Notes under the pieces: model-generated | What the model was told of the DNA's origin: nothing | The model's input: only the letters and a program-made list of their open reading frames with translations | Databases searched by the model: none | Source of the DNA: Photobacterium proteolyticum | GTDB taxonomy: Bacteria; Pseudomonadota; Gammaproteobacteria; Enterobacterales; Vibrionaceae | Length of the DNA: 64,000 nucleotides | Direction of reading: 5' to 3' | NCBI RefSeq assembly: GCF_001939735.1 | Contig: NZ_MJIL01000097.1 | Location: 30,835-94,834 of the forward strand | Translations under genes and position numbers: made by a program | Shown: positions 44,596 through 54,330 of the stretch, piece by piece | Layout: each line of letters starts with the position of its first letter | Numbering within the stretch: the stretch's first letter is position 1

Positions 44596-45804
44596 ATGAA
44601 CAAACAACCTTCAAAAATCACCATATTTTGGTTTGCATGTCTAAGTATGCTGGGTTTCCTTGCAACTGACATGTACCTGCCTGCTTTTGAAACAATGCGG
44701 TCAGATTTCAATACATCACAATCACTTATAGGTTTGTCATTAAGTATTTTCTTGCTTGGTATGGCCTTAGGACAACTTATCTACGGACCACTCTCCGATC
44801 GTGTCGGCCGCATTAAAGTTCTGATGGGAGGGATGATTTTATTCAGCCTTGCATCTGTACTTTGTGCTTTCGCCCCGAACGTCGAGTTCTTGCTGGTTGC
44901 TCGATTTGCTCAAGCGCTAGGCGCTTGTAGTGCAACGGTTATCTGGCAGGCTGTAGTAGTGGATCGCTACGAAGGAAAAGTGTCGGAGCGTGTCTTTGCC
45001 ACTATAATGCCTCTTGTGGCATTATCTCCTGCGCTTGCTCCGCTTGCTGGTGCATTACTTGAACACCAGTTTGGTTGGCGCAGTATCTTTATTGCACTTG
45101 TTGGTTTTGGGGCAGTTTTGTCCGTTATGACACTAAAAGAGCCTGAAAGCGCAAATTTAGAAAAGAAGCAGGAAAAGATCAGCGTTCAGCTACGTCGCGA
45201 TTACCAGCAAATCCTTAGCTCAAAAAAATTCATTGGTAACATGATGATTTTTGCAGCCTGTTCTGCGGCTTTCTTTGCCTACCTGACAGGCTCACCTTTT
45301 GTCATGTCAGAGATGGGCTACTCAGGTTCAGACATCGGCTTAAGTTATGCACCTCAGACTGTTGCCTTTATTATCGGCGGTTATGGCTGCCGAACATTGC
45401 TGAACAAGTTCGACAGTCAGCAGCTTCTTCCTTGGATCCTGAAGCTGTTCATTACCAGCGTTACCGTTATGTTCCTGATTTCGGTCAACACTGAACCAAC
45501 AACTATCTGGCCAATCTTAGTGCCATTCTGTCTGCTGGCAGTAGCTAATGGTGCTATCTACCCAATCATTATCAGCAAAGCACTGGAAGACTTTAAAAAC
45601 TGCAGTGCAACGGCTGCAGGTCTGCTGAACTTCCTGCAAACCATGGTGTGTTTCGCAGCCAGTGGTATCGTATCGGCACTCTCCGTATACGGATTGATCA
45701 CTGTCACCTCGACAATGTTTGCGACCGCCTTTGTCGCGCTGATGGGCTATGCGTTGGTTGTCCAAGCCCGCAGACAGTCGCTTCAAAACGCGCAGACTGC
45801 ATAA
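44596..45804 (+). CDS. punC: MFS purine nucleoside transporter PunC
   Basis: 402-residue major facilitator with 12 predicted transmembrane helices. FLATDMYLPAF, GQLIYGPLSDRVGR, ACSAAFFAYLTGSPF and GLSYAPQTVAFIIGGYGCR match E. coli PunC (YdhC), shown to import adenosine and other purine nucleosides. The internal ATG at 44596 is chosen because it gives the family length (403) and start; the earlier in-frame start would add a charged stretch overlapping the operator. Divergent from punR. Confidence 0.86.
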   Translation: MNKQPSKITIFWFACLSMLGFLATDMYLPAFETMRSDFNTSQSLIGLSLSIFLLGMALGQLIYGPLSDRVGRIKVLMGGMILFSLASVLCAFAPNVEFLLVARFAQALGACSATVIWQAVVVDRYEGKVSERVFATIMPLVALSPALAPLAGALLEHQFGWRSIFIALVGFGAVLSVMTLKEPESANLEKKQEKISVQLRRDYQQILSSKKFIGNMMIFAACSAAFFAYLTGSPFVMSEMGYSGSDIGLSYAPQTVAFIIGGYGCRTLLNKFDSQQLLPWILKLFITSVTVMFLISVNTEPTTIWPILVPFCLLAVANGAIYPIIISKALEDFKNCSATAAGLLNFLQTMVCFAASGIVSALSVYGLITVTSTMFATAFVALMGYALVVQARRQSLQNAQTA

Positions 45805-45835
45805 AATTCCATTTTTAATCTAATCCCCCTCTCTT

Positions 45836-45859
45836 GGCCACCTCCGGGTGGCCTTGTTA
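45836..45859 (+). terminator. Intrinsic terminator of punC
   Basis: GGCCACC and GGTGGCC with a TCCG loop, followed by TTGTTAT. Confidence 0.8.
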
Positions 45860-46114
45860 TATCTAGTGCCCCTCTCCTTCCCAACCAAGAAAAAGATGAC
45901 TAAAATCTCACCCCCCACTTAGCCTTTCCTTTTCCCTCACACCATTATTTAACAAACCAGCTCTAACAGACTGGTTAAACCAGCAATAAACACCAACAAT
46001 CAAACAATTAATAAACAATCATATAACACAAGAGATTATTTATACATTTTTCTTGCATAAGATCCCACTTTAGGTAATATAAAAAACTAATGACGATTAA
46101 TGCAGTATGTCAGC
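45860..46114 (+). promoter_or_regulatory. artP upstream region with possible ArgR half-sites
   Basis: AT-rich noncoding DNA. TTATACA (46040-46046) and TGCATAA (46054-46060) form an imperfect inverted repeat with a 7-bp spacer that resembles, without fully matching, ArgR-type boxes. Promoter elements are not clear-cut. Confidence 0.3.
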
Positions 46115-46843
46115 ATGAGTATTCAAGTAACCAATATCAATAAATTCTACGGACCCACGCAGGTTCTTCATGATGTGAACTTCAGTTGTGACAAGGGCGA
46201 TACCCTAGTATTGCTCGGTCCTAGTGGTGCCGGTAAAAGCTCATTGCTACGCATCCTGAATCTCCTTGAAACAGCCAGCAGCGGTGAATTACATATTGCC
46301 AGCGAGCAATTCAATTTCGGTGCGTCTGTCGCAGAGAAGGAAGGACTGAAACTGCGCCGTAAGGTTGGCATGGTTTTTCAACAATACAATCTGTGGCCTC
46401 ACCTGACGGTATTGGAAAACTTAATAGAAGCCCCAATCAAAGTAGCAGGGATTAACAAAGAAGCAGCAGTTACGGATGCACTCGCAATCCTTTCGACTCT
46501 TCAGCTTGAAGACAAGGCTGATGCCTGGCCGTTACAGCTATCAGGTGGTCAGCAGCAACGTGTTGCGATCGCCCGTGCTCTGATGATGAAGCCGGATGTT
46601 TTATTGTTCGATGAACCAACAGCTGCACTGGATCCGGAAATCACCAACCAGGTCGTCAAGATCATTAATCAATTAAGTGAAACCGGTATTACTCAGGTTG
46701 TGGTAACACATGAAGTCGATTTTGCCCGAAAAATAGCCAGCCATGTTTTGTACCTTGAACAAGGTCGAATTGTCGAACACGGCAGCAAAGAGGCATTCAT
46801 CAATCCGACCACGCCGGAATTTGCCGAGTACCTGACACACTGA
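46115..46843 (+). CDS. artP: Arginine ABC transporter ATPase ArtP
   Basis: 242-residue ABC ATPase with Walker [11 protein letters not shown]-loop [12 protein letters not shown], signature [17 protein letters not shown], Walker [15 protein letters not shown] and H-loop VTHEVDFA. The start MSIQ and the length equal E. coli ArtP (242); the in-frame ATG at 46100 would add five residues. First gene of artPIQM. Confidence 0.92.
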   Translation: MSIQVTNINKFYGPTQVLHDVNFSCDKGDTLVLLGPSGAGKSSLLRILNLLETASSGELHIASEQFNFGASVAEKEGLKLRRKVGMVFQQYNLWPHLTVLENLIEAPIKVAGINKEAAVTDALAILSTLQLEDKADAWPLQLSGGQQQRVAIARALMMKPDVLLFDEPTAALDPEITNQVVKIINQLSETGITQVVVTHEVDFARKIASHVLYLEQGRIVEHGSKEAFINPTTPEFAEYLTH

Positions 46844-46925
46844 TTTATCCCTTTATTTTTATTACCTAATTTCCTGCATCATTCTTGCCAACGATGCAGA
46901 GCACAGTTATGCACGGAGTATCGCG

Positions 46926-47657
46926 ATGAAAAAAGTTCTACTAGCTTCCCTAATCGGCCTGGTTTCATTTCAGTCAGCAGCTCAGGAAGAAATCAAGTTT
47001 GCCATGGAAGCCACTTACGCCCCTTTCGAGTATGTTGATGAAAACAACCAGATTCAGGGCTTCGATGTCGATCTGGCCAATGCGCTATGTGAAGAGCTCA
47101 AGGCAACGTGTTCTTTCCATAACCAGCCGTTTGACAGCCTGATCCCGGCGCTGAAATTCCGTCGTTATGATGCAGCCATTTCCGGTATTGATATCACCGA
47201 GCAGCGCTTGCAGCAGGTCAACTTTACTAACGCCTACTACGAGAACTCAGCGGCTTTCGTTGCTATTGAAGGCAAGGTTAACAGCCAGAAAGCTCTGGTT
47301 GGTAAACGTGTTGGTGTCCAGAACGGCTCAACCCACCAGAGCTACCTGATGGAACAAATGGACGGTGTGACTGCAGTCCCTTATGCAAGCTATCAAGATG
47401 CATTCATCGATATGCAAAACGGCCGTATTGATTCTGTATTTGGTGACACCGCTGTCGTTGCTGAGTGGTTTGAAAAGAACAATAAGCTTGCCTACGTAGG
47501 AGAGCAGGTCACCAATGCACAGTATTTCGGTAACGGTTTCGGTATCGCCGTAAACAAGAACAACCAAGAGCTGGTAGATAAACTAAACACCGCGTTGAAA
47601 ACAGTGAAAGCGAACGGTAAATACCAGGTGATCTTCGACAAGTATTTCGGTAAGTAA
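46926..47657 (+). CDS. artI: Arginine-binding periplasmic protein ArtI/ArtJ
   Basis: 243-residue periplasmic amino-acid-binding protein with a Sec signal cleaved near residue 19 (SAAQ/EEI). The mature part has [47 protein letters not shown] and [10 protein letters not shown] typical of ArtI and ArtJ. It delivers arginine to ArtQM. GGAG lies 8 bases before the ATG. Two bases separate it from artQ. Confidence 0.92.
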   Translation: MKKVLLASLIGLVSFQSAAQEEIKFAMEATYAPFEYVDENNQIQGFDVDLANALCEELKATCSFHNQPFDSLIPALKFRRYDAAISGIDITEQRLQQVNFTNAYYENSAAFVAIEGKVNSQKALVGKRVGVQNGSTHQSYLMEQMDGVTAVPYASYQDAFIDMQNGRIDSVFGDTAVVAEWFEKNNKLAYVGEQVTNAQYFGNGFGIAVNKNNQELVDKLNTALKTVKANGKYQVIFDKYFGK

Positions 47658-47658
47658 T

Positions 47659-48348
47659 ATGGCGTTATCAGGTTATGCGCTTACCCTGGCAGAAGCTGGC
47701 TGGCTGACATTGCAGCTGGCTTTTGCCAGCTTGTTGGTAGGACTTGTATTAGCGGTACTTTTTGCCGGGGGCGAAATGTCCCGTTACCGCTTTATCTCAT
47801 GGCCGACAACCGCACTGGTTACTATTCTGCGTGGTCTGCCCGAATTACTGGTTGTGCTATTCATTTTCTTTGGCTCGACGCAGGTATTGTTCATTGTGAC
47901 GGGTGATTATGTCGAAGTCAGTCCGTTTCTGTCCGGCGTTATTGCCCTGTCGCTGATATTTGCCGCCTATGCCGCCCAAACATTGCGTGGTGCATTAAAA
48001 GCAGTTCCTAATGGACAACGTGAAGCCGCCAGTGCCCTTGGGATCAGCAAGTTTCAGGCATTTATCCGGATAGTGCTTCCTCAGGCTGTCCGCCACGCGC
48101 TGCCGGGGCTCACTAACCAATGGCTGGTTCTCCTCAAAGATACTGCGCTGGTTTCACTCATTGGTGTGACTGATCTCTTGAAACAGGCTCAGCTAACTGC
48201 CGCCGCCACCCACGAGAGTTTTACCTGGTATGCCTGTGCAGCGGCCATTTATCTGGTGATCACCCTGATCACTCAAAAAGCAGTAAAGGTAATGGACAAA
48301 AAGTTTAGCGCACAAGGGCTGAGCAGTGCACAAGGAGCATCAGCATGA
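47659..48348 (+). CDS. artQ: Arginine ABC transporter permease ArtQ
   Basis: 229-residue HisM/ArtQ-type permease with about five transmembrane helices and the EAA loop [27 protein letters not shown] (core EAASALG). [17 protein letters not shown] is the characteristic membrane entry. ATGA overlap with artM. Confidence 0.92.
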   Translation: MALSGYALTLAEAGWLTLQLAFASLLVGLVLAVLFAGGEMSRYRFISWPTTALVTILRGLPELLVVLFIFFGSTQVLFIVTGDYVEVSPFLSGVIALSLIFAAYAAQTLRGALKAVPNGQREAASALGISKFQAFIRIVLPQAVRHALPGLTNQWLVLLKDTALVSLIGVTDLLKQAQLTAAATHESFTWYACAAAIYLVITLITQKAVKVMDKKFSAQGLSSAQGASA

Positions 48349-49016
48349 ACCAACAGCATCTCTGGCAACTTCTCGAAGGCCTCATAACCAGTATTGAACT
48401 CACCGCCGTTTCTCTATTTGTCGGCTGTCTGCTGGCGCTGTTAATGACATTGACGCTGATCCTACGTACACCTGTTGTTCACTGGCTAAGTCGCGGTGTG
48501 ATCACCCTTTTCACCGGCACACCGCTGCTTGTACAGATCTTCCTCATCTACTATGGGCCGGGACAGTTTGATGCAGTTCGTGAAAGTATCTTCTGGGATT
48601 GGCTCAGCCAGCCCTGGTTTTGTGCAATGCTTGCGCTGGCCTTGAACACGGCAGCATACAGTACTCAGTTATTTAAGGGCGCTTTCAATGCCATTCCTCC
48701 CGGCCAGTGGCATGCCTGTCAGGCATTGGGCATGGGGAAAAAGGCAACCCTAGGTGTGCTCTTGCCTTACGCAATACGGCGCGCTATTCCAGCCTATTCC
48801 AACGAAGTGATCCTACTATTTAAGGGTACGTCGCTCGCAAGCACAATTACCATTATGGACATCATGGGGTATGCCCAGCGTATTAATGCCCAAACCTATG
48901 ACACGCTGGTTGTATTTAGCGTTGCCGGTTTATTCTATCTCACTGTAAACGGTATGCTTACCATCGCTTTTCGCCAAGTTGAAAAGAAAGCACTGGCATT
49001 TGAAACTGCACGTTAA
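48345..49016 (+). CDS. artM: Arginine ABC transporter permease ArtM
   Basis: 223-residue permease partner of ArtQ, with about five transmembrane helices and the EAA loop [28 protein letters not shown] (core ACQALGMGK). [20 protein letters not shown] is typical of ArtM. It ends the artPIQM operon. Confidence 0.92.
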   Translation: MNQQHLWQLLEGLITSIELTAVSLFVGCLLALLMTLTLILRTPVVHWLSRGVITLFTGTPLLVQIFLIYYGPGQFDAVRESIFWDWLSQPWFCAMLALALNTAAYSTQLFKGAFNAIPPGQWHACQALGMGKKATLGVLLPYAIRRAIPAYSNEVILLFKGTSLASTITIMDIMGYAQRINAQTYDTLVVFSVAGLFYLTVNGMLTIAFRQVEKKALAFETAR

Positions 49017-49034
49017 TATACCTACCTATAGAAA

Positions 49035-49076
49035 TTCATAAAAAAAACCAGTTGCTAACGCAGCTGGTTTTATTTT
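49035..49076 (+). terminator. Intrinsic terminator of artPIQM
   Basis: AAACCAGTTGC pairs with GCAGCTGGTTT (11 bp including one wobble) around TAAC, followed by TATTTTTAT. Confidence 0.9.
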
Positions 49077-49589
49077 TATATGAAGACCGAACCATTAAGA
49101 AATCAACCTTCCAAATGATATTTGTTATTATTTAGCCTCACGACTACCCCCACAATAATATTCATATGCACATTTACACTTATTCATAGTTGATTCACAT
49201 CTCTTACTTCTTTATGGTAATTGGAAATAACCCGTAAGTTGCTAATATCGTTAACGCATAATCATAACCTGACAGACCCCGTTTATAATCAGTAAGAATT
49301 AACACCTGAGCAACACAACCCACACCTCGACAACAATTAATAAACATATACCAAGCCGATTATATTTTATTTATCCATTAACATTTATTAACAAGTAAAT
49401 ATAAAGAATCACAACCATTTTATTCTTATTCATGTTTCCGTTGAGGATCAAAAAACATAACAATTAAATATATTAATACCGCCAACCTAATTGAATTGCT
49501 GTAAATATATATTTTATGATCTTGCTAAAAATAGAATTGTAAAATTCATTCTTTGTTTTTTGTTAAACAAATAATATACAGGTAGCTCT
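49077..49589 (+). promoter_or_regulatory. torE upstream region with phased tor-box-like repeats
   Basis: 513 bp of AT-rich noncoding DNA ahead of torE. Three direct repeats, ATATTCATAT (49158), CTTATTCATAG (49179) and TTGATTCACAT (49190), have their ATTCA cores at 49160, 49182 and 49193, i.e. 22 and 11 bp apart, in helical phase. A further CTTATTCATGT lies at 49425. They resemble the E. coli tor box CTGTTCATAT and the repeat upstream of torC at 9239, so TorR is the likely regulator. Confidence 0.5.
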
Positions 49590-49766
49590 ATGAACAATGG
49601 CATAAGCACAGCAAGCCAAGACAAGCGAAAGCTTGAATGGCGCACTTTCTTTTTAATCACAGTCGTTCTCTTCCCTATTCTCAGCGTTATGACAGTAGGT
49701 GGATATGGCTTCTTTGTGTGGATGATGCAGGTGTTTTTCCTGGGTCCTCCTGGTCACGGCGGCTAA
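49590..49766 (+). CDS. torE: Small membrane protein TorE (NapE/TorE family)
   Basis: 58-residue protein: a charged N terminus (SQDKRKLEWRTFF), one transmembrane helix (about residues 20-50) with the family core FPILSVMTVGGYGFFVWMMQ, and a GPPGHGG tail. This matches the NapE/TorE family, whose torE member precedes torC and torA in Shewanella. Its function is not established. It is followed after 44 bases by torC. Confidence 0.9.
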   Translation: MNNGISTASQDKRKLEWRTFFLITVVLFPILSVMTVGGYGFFVWMMQVFFLGPPGHGG

Positions 49767-49810
49767 CTCCTTCACGATACTAACCAGAATCAACAATAAG
49801 AGAACCCGAT

Positions 49811-50995
49811 ATGAAATCATTATTAACCAAAACTTGGCAGACGTTGTCTCGTCCAAGTATCCATATCAGTCTTGGTGTACTAACACTAGGCGGCTTTCTA
49901 GCCGGTATCATTTTTTGGGGTGGATTTAATACTGCACTGGAAGCAACCAATACCGAAGAATTCTGTATTGGCTGCCACACAATGGAAAACAATGTTTACC
50001 AGGAGTTGCAGGAAACTGTTCACTGGAAAAATACCTCTGGTGTACGTGCAACCTGCCCTGACTGTCACGTTCCTCATGACTGGACAGCAAAAATCGCCCG
50101 TAAAATGCAGGCAAGTAAAGAAGTGTTCGCCCAACTTTTTGGTGATCTAGACACCCGTGAAAAATTCGAAGAACGCCGAATTACCCTAGCCCAGCACGAA
50201 TGGGATCGTTTCTCTGCCAACAAATCTCTTGAATGTAAAAACTGCCACAACTACGAGAGCATGGATTTCGATAACATGCGCCCAACCGCTCGCATTCAGA
50301 TGAAGCAGGCTGCAGAGCGCGACCAGAGCTGTATTGACTGTCACAAAGGTATCGCGCACAACCTGCCGAAAAATATGGACAGCACCGGCGGAATGATTTC
50401 TCAGCTTGAACAACTTGCATCTAACACCAAGTTCACGACCGGCCAAGAGTACATCAGTGTTCGTCATCTGCCGCTTTATGAAGAGAAAAGCCTGGCAACA
50501 GAAGCCGGTCTGCTAAACCCGGCGTCTTCGGTGAAAATTATCGACCAGTCTAATGATGCAATCCAGGTTGAAGTATCTGGCTGGCGTAAAGATAAAGGCT
50601 TCGGCCGTGTTATCCAGGAAGACTTCGGTATGAACATCGCCGTTGCCTCGCTGCTTAAAGAATCTGCCACCAACGATCAGATCGTCGAGAAGTTCGAGCG
50701 TAAAGAAGACGACCTGACCGGTCTGCCATGGCAGCGTGTTACCGCCAAGCTGTGGATGAAGAAAGAAGCATTACTTGATGATGTACAACCAATCTGGGAT
50801 CAGGCGAAACAGTCATACCAAACGAACTGTTCTGTATGTCATACCCAACCTGATGAGGCACACTTTGATGCCAACACCTGGCCTGGCATGTTTAACGGCA
50901 TGATGGCATTCGTTAACTTCGATACCGATAGCAAAGCGCTGGTACTGAAGTATCTACAAAAACATTCATCAGATTTTTCTGACGGCCACCACTAA
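49811..50995 (+). CDS. torC: Pentaheme c-type cytochrome TorC (operon 2)
   Basis: 394-residue paralogue of the TorC at 9333. N-terminal membrane anchor (about 17-38), four NapC-domain CXXCH motifs (CIGCH, CPDCH, CKNCH, CIDCH) and a fifth in the C-terminal domain (CSVCH). It would oxidise quinol and reduce TorA encoded directly downstream. It lies behind torE in the Shewanella-type order torECA. Confidence 0.93.
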   Translation: MKSLLTKTWQTLSRPSIHISLGVLTLGGFLAGIIFWGGFNTALEATNTEEFCIGCHTMENNVYQELQETVHWKNTSGVRATCPDCHVPHDWTAKIARKMQASKEVFAQLFGDLDTREKFEERRITLAQHEWDRFSANKSLECKNCHNYESMDFDNMRPTARIQMKQAAERDQSCIDCHKGIAHNLPKNMDSTGGMISQLEQLASNTKFTTGQEYISVRHLPLYEEKSLATEAGLLNPASSVKIIDQSNDAIQVEVSGWRKDKGFGRVIQEDFGMNIAVASLLKESATNDQIVEKFERKEDDLTGLPWQRVTAKLWMKKEALLDDVQPIWDQAKQSYQTNCSVCHTQPDEAHFDANTWPGMFNGMMAFVNFDTDSKALVLKYLQKHSSDFSDGHH

Positions 50996-51018
50996 GAGAT
51001 TGATGGAGTATTTTAAGT

Positions 51019-53481
51019 ATGTCTGTTAGCAGAAGAAGTTTTCTTAAAGGTCTGGCAACCACAAGTGCCGTCTCCGTCATTGGCCCTAGCCTACTGGCTT
51101 CAGCCAAGGCAACTGCCGCGGAAACCACCGGAACATGGAAAATGTCGGGCTCACACTGGGGGGCTTTCCGTGCCCACATCTATGCGGGCAAGGTTCAGGA
51201 AATCAAACCATTAGAGCTTGATAAGCACCCAACCGATATGATGAACGGCATTAAGGGCATTATCTATAGCCCCTCACGTGTCCGTTACCCAATGGTGCGC
51301 TTGGACTGGCTGAAAAAGCACAAATACAGTGGCGAAACCCGTGGTAACAACCGCTTCATCCGTGTCACCTGGGATGAGGCTCTGGATCTTTTCTACCGCG
51401 AGCTAGAGCGAGTTCAGAAAGATTACGGTCCTTGGGCACTTCACGCCGGTCAAACCGGCTGGCGCCAGACGGGCCAGTTCCACAGCTGTACCAGCCACAT
51501 GCAACGTGCCGTTGGTATGCACGGTAACTTCATTACCAAAGTGGGTGACTACTCTACAGGTGCCGGTCAGACGATCCTGCCTTATATACTCGGTTCAACC
51601 GAAGTCTATGCACAAGGTACGTCTTGGTCGGAGATCCTTGACCACAGTAAGAACATCGTACTTTGGGCAACTGACCCGGTTAAAAACCTGCAGGTTGGCT
51701 GGAACTGTGAAACTCACGAGTCATATGCTTACCTGGAGAAATTGAAAGAGAAAGTAGCCAACGGCGAGATCAACGTCCTTTCAGTTGACCCGGTTAAGAA
51801 CAAAACTCAGCGTTACCTTGGTAACGACCACATGTACATTAACCCGCAGACTGACGTTGCATTCATGCTTGCAGTGGCGCACACCCTGTACACCGAAGAG
51901 CTATACGACAAAAAGTTCATCAAAACATACTGCCTGGGCTTTGATGACTTTGTGCCTTACTTCATGGGTACGAGCAAAGACAAGATCGAGAAGACACCTG
52001 AATGGGCGGCTGAGATCTGTGGTGTCGATGCCGACAAGATCCGTGAATTTGCCCGTATGCTGGTTAATGGCCGTACCCAAATCCTGTTTGGCTGGTGTAT
52101 CCAACGTCAGGAGCATGGTGAGCAACCATATTGGATGGGTGCTGTTATTGCTGCAATGGTGGGCCAGATTGGTCTGCCTGGCGGTGGCGTCTCCTACGGC
52201 CACCACTACAGCTCTATCGGTGTTCCTTCAACAGGCTTCGCTGCACCCGGTGGTTTCCCGCGTAACGTTGACCAAGGCCAAAAGCCTAAATGGGACAACA
52301 ATGATTTCAATGGCTACAGCCGTACTATCCCGGTTGCCCGTTGGGTTGACTGCCTGCTAGAGCCTGGTAAAGAAATCAAATACAACGGCTCTAAGGTGAT
52401 TCTGCCGGACTATAAGATGATGGTGATCAGCGGCAACAACCCTTGGCACCATCATCAGGATCGCAACCGCATGAAGCAAGCGTTCCAGAAGCTGCAGACA
52501 GTTGTCACCGTAGACTTCGCCTGGACGGCTACCTGCCGCTTCTCAGATATCGTACTGCCGGCCTGTACGCAGTTCGAACGTAACGATATCGATGTCTACG
52601 GCTCATACAGTGGTCGCGGTCTGATTGCCATGCACAAACTGGTTGATCCACTGTATCAGTCTAAGACTGATTTCGAGATTTTCACTGAGCTCTCTCGCCG
52701 TTTCGGTCGCCATAAGGAATACACCCGTGGTATGGACGAGATGGAATGGGTACGCAAGCTATACGCTGATTGTCGCGAGGCAAACAAAGCGTCATTCGAT
52801 ATGCCTGAATTTGATGAGTTCTGGGAAAAAGGCGTTCTAGATTTTGGTGAGGGTAAACCATGGGTTCGTCATGCCGACTTCCGTGAAGACCCAGAGATCA
52901 ATGCACTAGGTACACCATCAGGCTTCATCGAGATCTCCAGCCGTAAAATCGACCGTTTCGGTTACGAGCACTGTCAGGGCCACCCAATGTGGTTTGAGAA
53001 AAGTGAGCGCTCCCACGGTGGTCCGGGCTCTGAAAAACACCCGTTCTGGATGCAATCTTGTCACCCTGACAAACGTCTGCACTCCCAGATGTGTGAATCG
53101 GAAGAGTACCGCGCAACTTATGCAGTAAAAGGTCGTGAACCGGTTTACATCAACCCGAAAGATGCAGCGGAAAAAGGCATTAAAGATGGCGATATCGTTC
53201 GTGTATTTAATGACCGTGGCCAGCTTCTTGCCGGTGCGGTACTCACCGATAGCTATGCTCGCGGCGTGATCCGTATTGAAGAAGGTGCCTGGTATGGTCC
53301 GCTTAACGAGAAAGTCGGTGCGGTTTGTACCTATGGCGATCCGAACACCTTGACTCAGGATATCCCGTCATCCGAGCTTGCTCAGGCAACCAGTGCCAAT
53401 ACTTGTCTGGTTGATTTCGAGAAATTCACCGGTGAGGTACCGCCAGTGACGTCATTCGGCGGACCAATCGAAATACACTAA
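51019..53481 (+). CDS. torA: Trimethylamine-N-oxide reductase TorA (operon 2)
   Basis: 820-residue paralogue of the TorA at 10575. Twin-arginine signal SRRSFLKGL (shorter than in TorA1), MSGSHWGAF hallmark, Mo-ligand serine in [10 protein letters not shown], and an overall layout collinear with TorA1 up to [14 protein letters not shown] and [12 protein letters not shown]. It should reduce TMAO or a related N- or S-oxide in the periplasm. No torD lies in this operon, so maturation may use the TorD encoded at 13.3 kb. Confidence 0.94.
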   Translation: MSVSRRSFLKGLATTSAVSVIGPSLLASAKATAAETTGTWKMSGSHWGAFRAHIYAGKVQEIKPLELDKHPTDMMNGIKGIIYSPSRVRYPMVRLDWLKKHKYSGETRGNNRFIRVTWDEALDLFYRELERVQKDYGPWALHAGQTGWRQTGQFHSCTSHMQRAVGMHGNFITKVGDYSTGAGQTILPYILGSTEVYAQGTSWSEILDHSKNIVLWATDPVKNLQVGWNCETHESYAYLEKLKEKVANGEINVLSVDPVKNKTQRYLGNDHMYINPQTDVAFMLAVAHTLYTEELYDKKFIKTYCLGFDDFVPYFMGTSKDKIEKTPEWAAEICGVDADKIREFARMLVNGRTQILFGWCIQRQEHGEQPYWMGAVIAAMVGQIGLPGGGVSYGHHYSSIGVPSTGFAAPGGFPRNVDQGQKPKWDNNDFNGYSRTIPVARWVDCLLEPGKEIKYNGSKVILPDYKMMVISGNNPWHHHQDRNRMKQAFQKLQTVVTVDFAWTATCRFSDIVLPACTQFERNDIDVYGSYSGRGLIAMHKLVDPLYQSKTDFEIFTELSRRFGRHKEYTRGMDEMEWVRKLYADCREANKASFDMPEFDEFWEKGVLDFGEGKPWVRHADFREDPEINALGTPSGFIEISSRKIDRFGYEHCQGHPMWFEKSERSHGGPGSEKHPFWMQSCHPDKRLHSQMCESEEYRATYAVKGREPVYINPKDAAEKGIKDGDIVRVFNDRGQLLAGAVLTDSYARGVIRIEEGAWYGPLNEKVGAVCTYGDPNTLTQDIPSSELAQATSANTCLVDFEKFTGEVPPVTSFGGPIEIH

Positions 53482-53509
53482 GCCTCTGCTCTTAGCTGGT
53501 AAGTAACAT

Positions 53510-53551
53510 AAAGCCCCGACCCACATATTAAACCGTGGCCCGGGGCTTTTT
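53510..53551 (+). terminator. Intrinsic terminator of torECA
   Basis: AAGCCCCG pairs with CGGGGCTT, with an inner CCCAC/GTGG extension, followed by TTT. It is also placed to insulate the convergent oxidoreductase gene. Confidence 0.9.
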
Positions 53552-53562
53552 ACCTTTGAAAG

Positions 53563-54138
53563 CTACAACTTCGCTGCAAGAGCGGAAACTTGCTTACTCC
53601 ATTTTTCTCGTTGCTGTTCAGATGAGCTAATAACCGGACCGATATAGGTTGGCGATCCGACTTTGATGCCACAGAACTCCAACACTGTTCTCTTAAGTTG
53701 TTTGTAGACCGGATTACCCTGAATCCAACGATAATAAAGAGGCGGTGTATCCATAGTAAGAATAATATCGGCACTTCGCCCGCTAAGAAGCTTGTCTGGA
53801 GTCATCTTGCCTTCTTGATAGTTAAAGGCAAAACCAGATAAAAAAGTCCGGTCTATCAGCCCCTTTAACTTGGCTGGCATTCCCCCCCACCACACCGGAA
53901 AAATAAAGACCACATGCTCGGCCCATTTCAGCAGCGATTGAAATTCGCTCAGATCAGCTTCAAGGGGCTGATTTTCATCATAGCCATGGTGCAAATCAGG
54001 CTCGAACGTCAACTCACTGAGAGCAAGCACCTTTACTTGATGCTTATTCCGGCTTGATAAAACGTATTGCTCAGTTAACTCATGACAAAAACTGTTTGCC
54101 TTCGGGTTTCCATTGATTACCAGTATTTTTCGGCTCAT
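53563..54138 (-). CDS. NAD(P)H-dependent oxidoreductase, flavodoxin-like fold
   Basis: 191-residue FMN/FAD quinone-reductase-type protein (NQO/KefF/MdaB family). Nucleotide-binding start KILVINGNPKANSF, and the conserved FPVWWGGMPAKLKGLIDRTF loop near residues 80-100. Members reduce quinones or electrophiles. On the minus strand it lies downstream of a degraded merR fragment, and MerR regulators commonly neighbour such genes. Substrate unknown. Confidence 0.87.
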   Translation of the reverse strand: MSRKILVINGNPKANSFCHELTEQYVLSSRNKHQVKVLALSELTFEPDLHHGYDENQPLEADLSEFQSLLKWAEHVVFIFPVWWGGMPAKLKGLIDRTFLSGFAFNYQEGKMTPDKLLSGRSADIILTMDTPPLYYRWIQGNPVYKQLKRTVLEFCGIKVGSPTYIGPVISSSEQQREKWSKQVSALAAKL

Positions 54139-54192
54139 AACGCTCTTCCTCTATAACTGAGGGCAGCATAAACCTTGCCCCTAGGGAAAGAG

Positions 54193-54318
54193 TCAATAAG
54201 CTTTTTTCGTTTGATATATAAGTGATTTAAAGCTCTGAAGGCAATATTCAGTTTCTGTACGATACAAAGATATCTGTTCACTCAACGCCTTCAGAGCCTC
54301 GGTTTCGATCGTTAAGAT
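54193..54318 (-). pseudogene. Degraded MerR-family C-terminal fragment
   Basis: Reading the minus strand between stop codons gives IETEALKALSEQISLYRTE followed by TEYCLQSF and a short foreign tail. This aligns with the C terminus of the intact MerR protein at 55764-56114 (AEIEALKEMNKQISMYRTE then IEECLKNL): about half the residues agree over 27 positions. The DNA-binding part and start codon are missing. An inverted repeat GCTCTGAAGGC/GCCTTCAGAGC (54232-54242 and 54287-54297) lies inside it. It is a relic of a merR paralogue that once preceded the oxidoreductase gene. Confidence 0.75.
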
Positions 54319-54330
54319 TCAGTGACTCCC

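Noticed and set aside
51785-52360. 191-codon same-strand frame inside torA2
   Set aside because: Alternative frame of a well-supported gene with an Arg/Thr/Leu-rich low-quality product.
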